A stretch of DNA of 64,000 bases from Porphyra umbilicalis. Lineage: Eukaryota; Rhodophyta; Bangiophyceae; Bangiales; Bangiaceae. The DNA lies in contig KV918819.1 of NCBI GenBank assembly GCA_002049455.2, forward strand, positions 1 through 64,000. The letters are read 5' to 3'. The notes under the pieces are model-generated. The model searched no databases. It saw nothing but the letters and a program-made list of their open reading frames with translations, and was not told where the DNA came from. Within the stretch, counting starts at the first letter, position 1; every line of letters begins with the position of its first letter. This document shows positions 61,415 through 64,000 of the stretch, one piece after another. A program made the translations under genes and the position numbers.

Positions 61415-63493
61415 TCACTCGTTGTCATCACCATTCACTACACCCTCAACTATCGCGTCAAACGCAGCCGGCGCTACCTCCTCAATATCACCTGCGTAAT
61501 CTTCCTCTCCCGCGCCCTCCGTACCGTCGGCAGGAGCGGGGGGCGCCGGAGGAGCTTGGTCCACCGCAGACATACCCAGTCGCTCCAAGAGCATGTGCTC
61601 CGCGCACGACCGTCCGCACGACGCGATGATGTCCGCCCGCGCCAGTTGTGCGCTGTTAAACATAATCCTCGTCTGCATATCCGCTTTGGCAGGGTCGAGG
61701 CGGTTGCGAACCGCCGTGTGCACGAGCTTCGCCGTTTTAATGGCCCGTTCCCCGCCAGCAGCTGACGGAGGAAGAGCAAAAAGCCGCAGAGCGACAACAC
61801 GCAAAGTGGGGAAAGGCTCTCCCATAAGCACCCACCACTGTACGGGGTGCAAATCACGCCCGGCAAAGGCCACGGGGAGCTGCTCTGCGTACGTCAAAAA
61901 TGCCGCCAGGTCCCTGGACAGACGCAGCGAGTAGCTGGCGTCGTCGCTAGCCAAAAACTCGACCGCCCTGACCCTCAGATTGGGCAGCGTCGTCCCGTCC
62001 CACTGCATTGCTGCCACCCGCTGGCGTACAGGACACCAAAAAGGGTCCGGATAAAACGCGAGGACCAAAAGGGGGTCCTACATCAGCGACAACCGACGGC
62101 CAAGAGAACCTTAGATGGATAACCACGCTGCTACCGGCAGCTCCGCAAACGATTGGTCAAGGCAAAGTCGCAACGCCGAAAAAATGCCCACCGCGGACAA
62201 CAGCGGTGCTGCGTCGGCTTCCAACACAGCGACAGATGACGCCAGGGCTTTCAGGAACGGCACACACTGAGCCAATGACGGCTCGGTGGTCGCGCTGTCA
62301 ATGATGGTCTCAACTCTGGGAAGTATGCGGATGCGTGCCGCTGGGGGTTCATGTCGGTTGTCCGCCAAGGTGCGACGTAGCGCCAGGAGATTGGCCAGCA
62401 CCGAGGTGAACGTGGCGGCCTCCCCCACCCAGCGACTACGGCTGTAAAGCTCCAGCGACCCAATCTTGGCCCCGGCGTTGCGTAGCTGTTGCGTATTGCG
62501 TGCCAGCAATGCGCCTTCCCGCGTGCTGTGGGTGAAGAACACACCAACAGCGACGCTGTCTTGCAAAGCCGACTTGAACGGATCAATCAGCGCAAGATCC
62601 GTTGCCACCAAGTTGCCCGCGTGGGTAGCGCACCCATATGAAAAGAGGCAGACCTTAGCGTCAACCATTAGACGTCGCATGAGCCGCATCGGGGTTGGGT
62701 TGTTGGTCACCAATCCCCATATCCAGCACAGGGCAAGCTGGCTCTCACGAGTGTGCCCTGGGTCAGCCCAATCGCTGAACGTGGCCCCGCGATAACGCGC
62801 CGCCAATCGCGCCTGTAGCCCTTGTGTCAGCTCCACCAAAAGGTTTTGGGCCGTCGAGCGGTCGGCGCCCAGTCGAAAAGAAGCCAGGTATGGCGCCAAC
62901 GGCAAGTAGACAATAATATATGTAGACACCTTTATGTGTCACGCTTGTCATGCCGTCAAAAGACACTCCACACGTGCGTGCACCCGCCATGCGCTCCGAC
63001 ACTTGCCCATCGCTGGTTCCGGCAGCCCCAATCAGCAGCCGTCCGCCCACCTCGTGCCGATTCCCAGGGCCTGCAAAGCGCCCGCCCGAGATGTCGAGCA
63101 GTACGTCGCGCTACGTGGGATTGTCGAAAAGGTTGAACGCGAGCCCGTGTTTGTACATAGCCGTGGCTAACTTCAGCTTCCAACGCTTTGTCTCCTCGGA
63201 TGGAACGGCACCGACCGCCGCCCTCACCGCCGCCCCTGCTGCCCCCGCGACGCCGAGCCCCGCTCGTTTGGCGGCCTGGCCGCGTTGTAGCGCTCCAGGT
63301 CGACGATGAGCGCCGGCTGCGCCGTTCGCGCGGCAGCACAATTGTAGATGTGCCGCGCACCGCGGGTGACGTTCACCGCCCTCCCCTTGTACATGCACTC
63401 TGCACCCTGGCACGACATGCGCAGGCGGTCGGGGTAAAAGACAATGTGCCTCCACGCCGGGCTCCTAGACTCGTCCTCAGGCTCATCAGCCAT
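61415..63493 (-). pseudogene. hAT-family transposase with BED zinc finger, disrupted
   Basis: hAT transposases cut and paste DNA elements. The start at ATG 63493 opens a BED-type zinc finger (CQGAEC, then GARHIYNC) within 89 codons. The next recognisable block, TKRWKLKLATAMYKHGLAFN, lies in another frame and meets a TAG after DNPT; then the block CGVSFDGMTSVTHKG and, in yet another frame from about 62870, GADRSTAQNLLVELTQGL and a long central region to 62111. Two in-frame stops separate this from the C-terminal hAT dimerisation domain (61415-62068: PFPTLRVVALRLFALPPSAA, GERAIKTAKL), which ends in an acidic tail. At least two frameshifts and several stops mean it is probably dead, although a short intron could explain the stops near 62070-62113. 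Inverted terminal repeats were not found. Confidence 0.85.
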
Positions 63494-64000
63494 AGCAGGA
63501 GGGAATTGTAGGGGTAAGGAGAGGGTGAAACCAAAGACAAGGTGCTGCAGAGCGGGGGTGACAGAGCGTAACTGCGGGAAGTGGGAGGGTGGCGGAGAGC
63601 GATGCTGCGATCCACGCAGAGGGTGAAGGCAGCTGCGTGACGAAGCTCAAGTGCATCTGCCGACGCCGTGCGCTGGAGGAGGGTCCCCAAACGGAACCTT
63701 CCTGTGGTCATTTGGGAGTGTCGGTTTGAGCAAGGAGAACGAGGGTGCAGATTGCCACGTTGTGTCAAACGCCCTGTAATACGCATGACGTGAAAGACAT
63801 GAAATCAGCCCCTGTGGTGCGTCACGCGTAATTACGGTGTATTACAGCCACGTTTCGCGTATTGAGCCATCCCTAAACCAGTGCCGCCGCCCATCGCGAT
63901 ATGGCTGCCTGGCAATGCCCGCAGCGCCGCCCCCCTCAGCGAAACGGCTGCCTGGCATTGCCTGCAGCTCCCCCCCCCCCGCAAAACGGCTTTCTGGCAT
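63494..64000. other. No recognisable gene; end of window
   Basis: Two similar blocks near the edge, GGCTGCCTGGCAATGCC (63904) and GGCTGCCTGGCATTGCC (63945), form a ~40-bp direct repeat that may continue past the window. The far terminus of the hAT element may also lie here. Confidence 0.5.

Overview
This window looks like nuclear DNA from a GC-rich, intron-poor eukaryotic alga; a bangialean red alga is my best guess, not proven. The pointers are a plastid-targeted translation factor (nuclear IF-1), one clear GT-AG intron, Ala/Gly/Pro/Arg-rich coding sequence in high-GC islands, degraded eukaryotic DNA transposons of three superfamilies (pogo, PIF/Harbinger, hAT), and no operons or bacterial signals. 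Host genes are few, and repeats and mobile DNA dominate.

Layout: 1-397 is the 5' part of the IF-1 gene (minus strand). From 398 to 6891 there are short repeats and GC islands without a recognisable gene. A fold-back element (6892-7063) precedes a striking array, 7312-21735: exactly six head-to-tail copies of a 2404-bp unit, nearly identical, each ending in imperfect terminal inverted repeats, each with a perfect hairpin near its right end and a cluster of TACCGA motifs. An inverted-repeat-bounded element (21854-23037) follows. From 25122 to 28918 lies a structurally complete pogo-type transposon with an intact transposase; it sits inside one copy of a ~203-bp tandem duplication upstream of a secreted-protein gene (29448-30122). 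The other duplicate preserves the empty site.

30 to 46 kb holds an ankyrin-repeat gene (34025-35086, minus), a small hypothetical gene (37411-37695), a two-exon candidate membrane-anchored cell-surface protein (40162-42769, minus), and many small hairpin elements. 46.7 to 50.2 kb holds 48-bp minisatellites and an intact Myb/SANT-like DNA-binding protein gene (48298-50178) of the type that partners PIF/Harbinger transposases. 50.5 to 54.8 kb is degenerate tandem repeat DNA rich in GCGGCCGC, invaded by a Tourist-like MITE (54030-54573, TAA target duplication). 55109-57689 is a PIF/Harbinger transposase pseudogene, and 61415-63493 is a hAT transposase pseudogene.

The most unusual object is the 2404-bp hexamer. 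It combines transposon-like ends, a possible target duplication and iteron-like motifs with the tandem, homogenised structure of a satellite, and encodes nothing recognisable. Start codons were checked as ATG wherever a CDS is called. Many overlapping frames in the GC-rich islands are open by composition alone and were left out.
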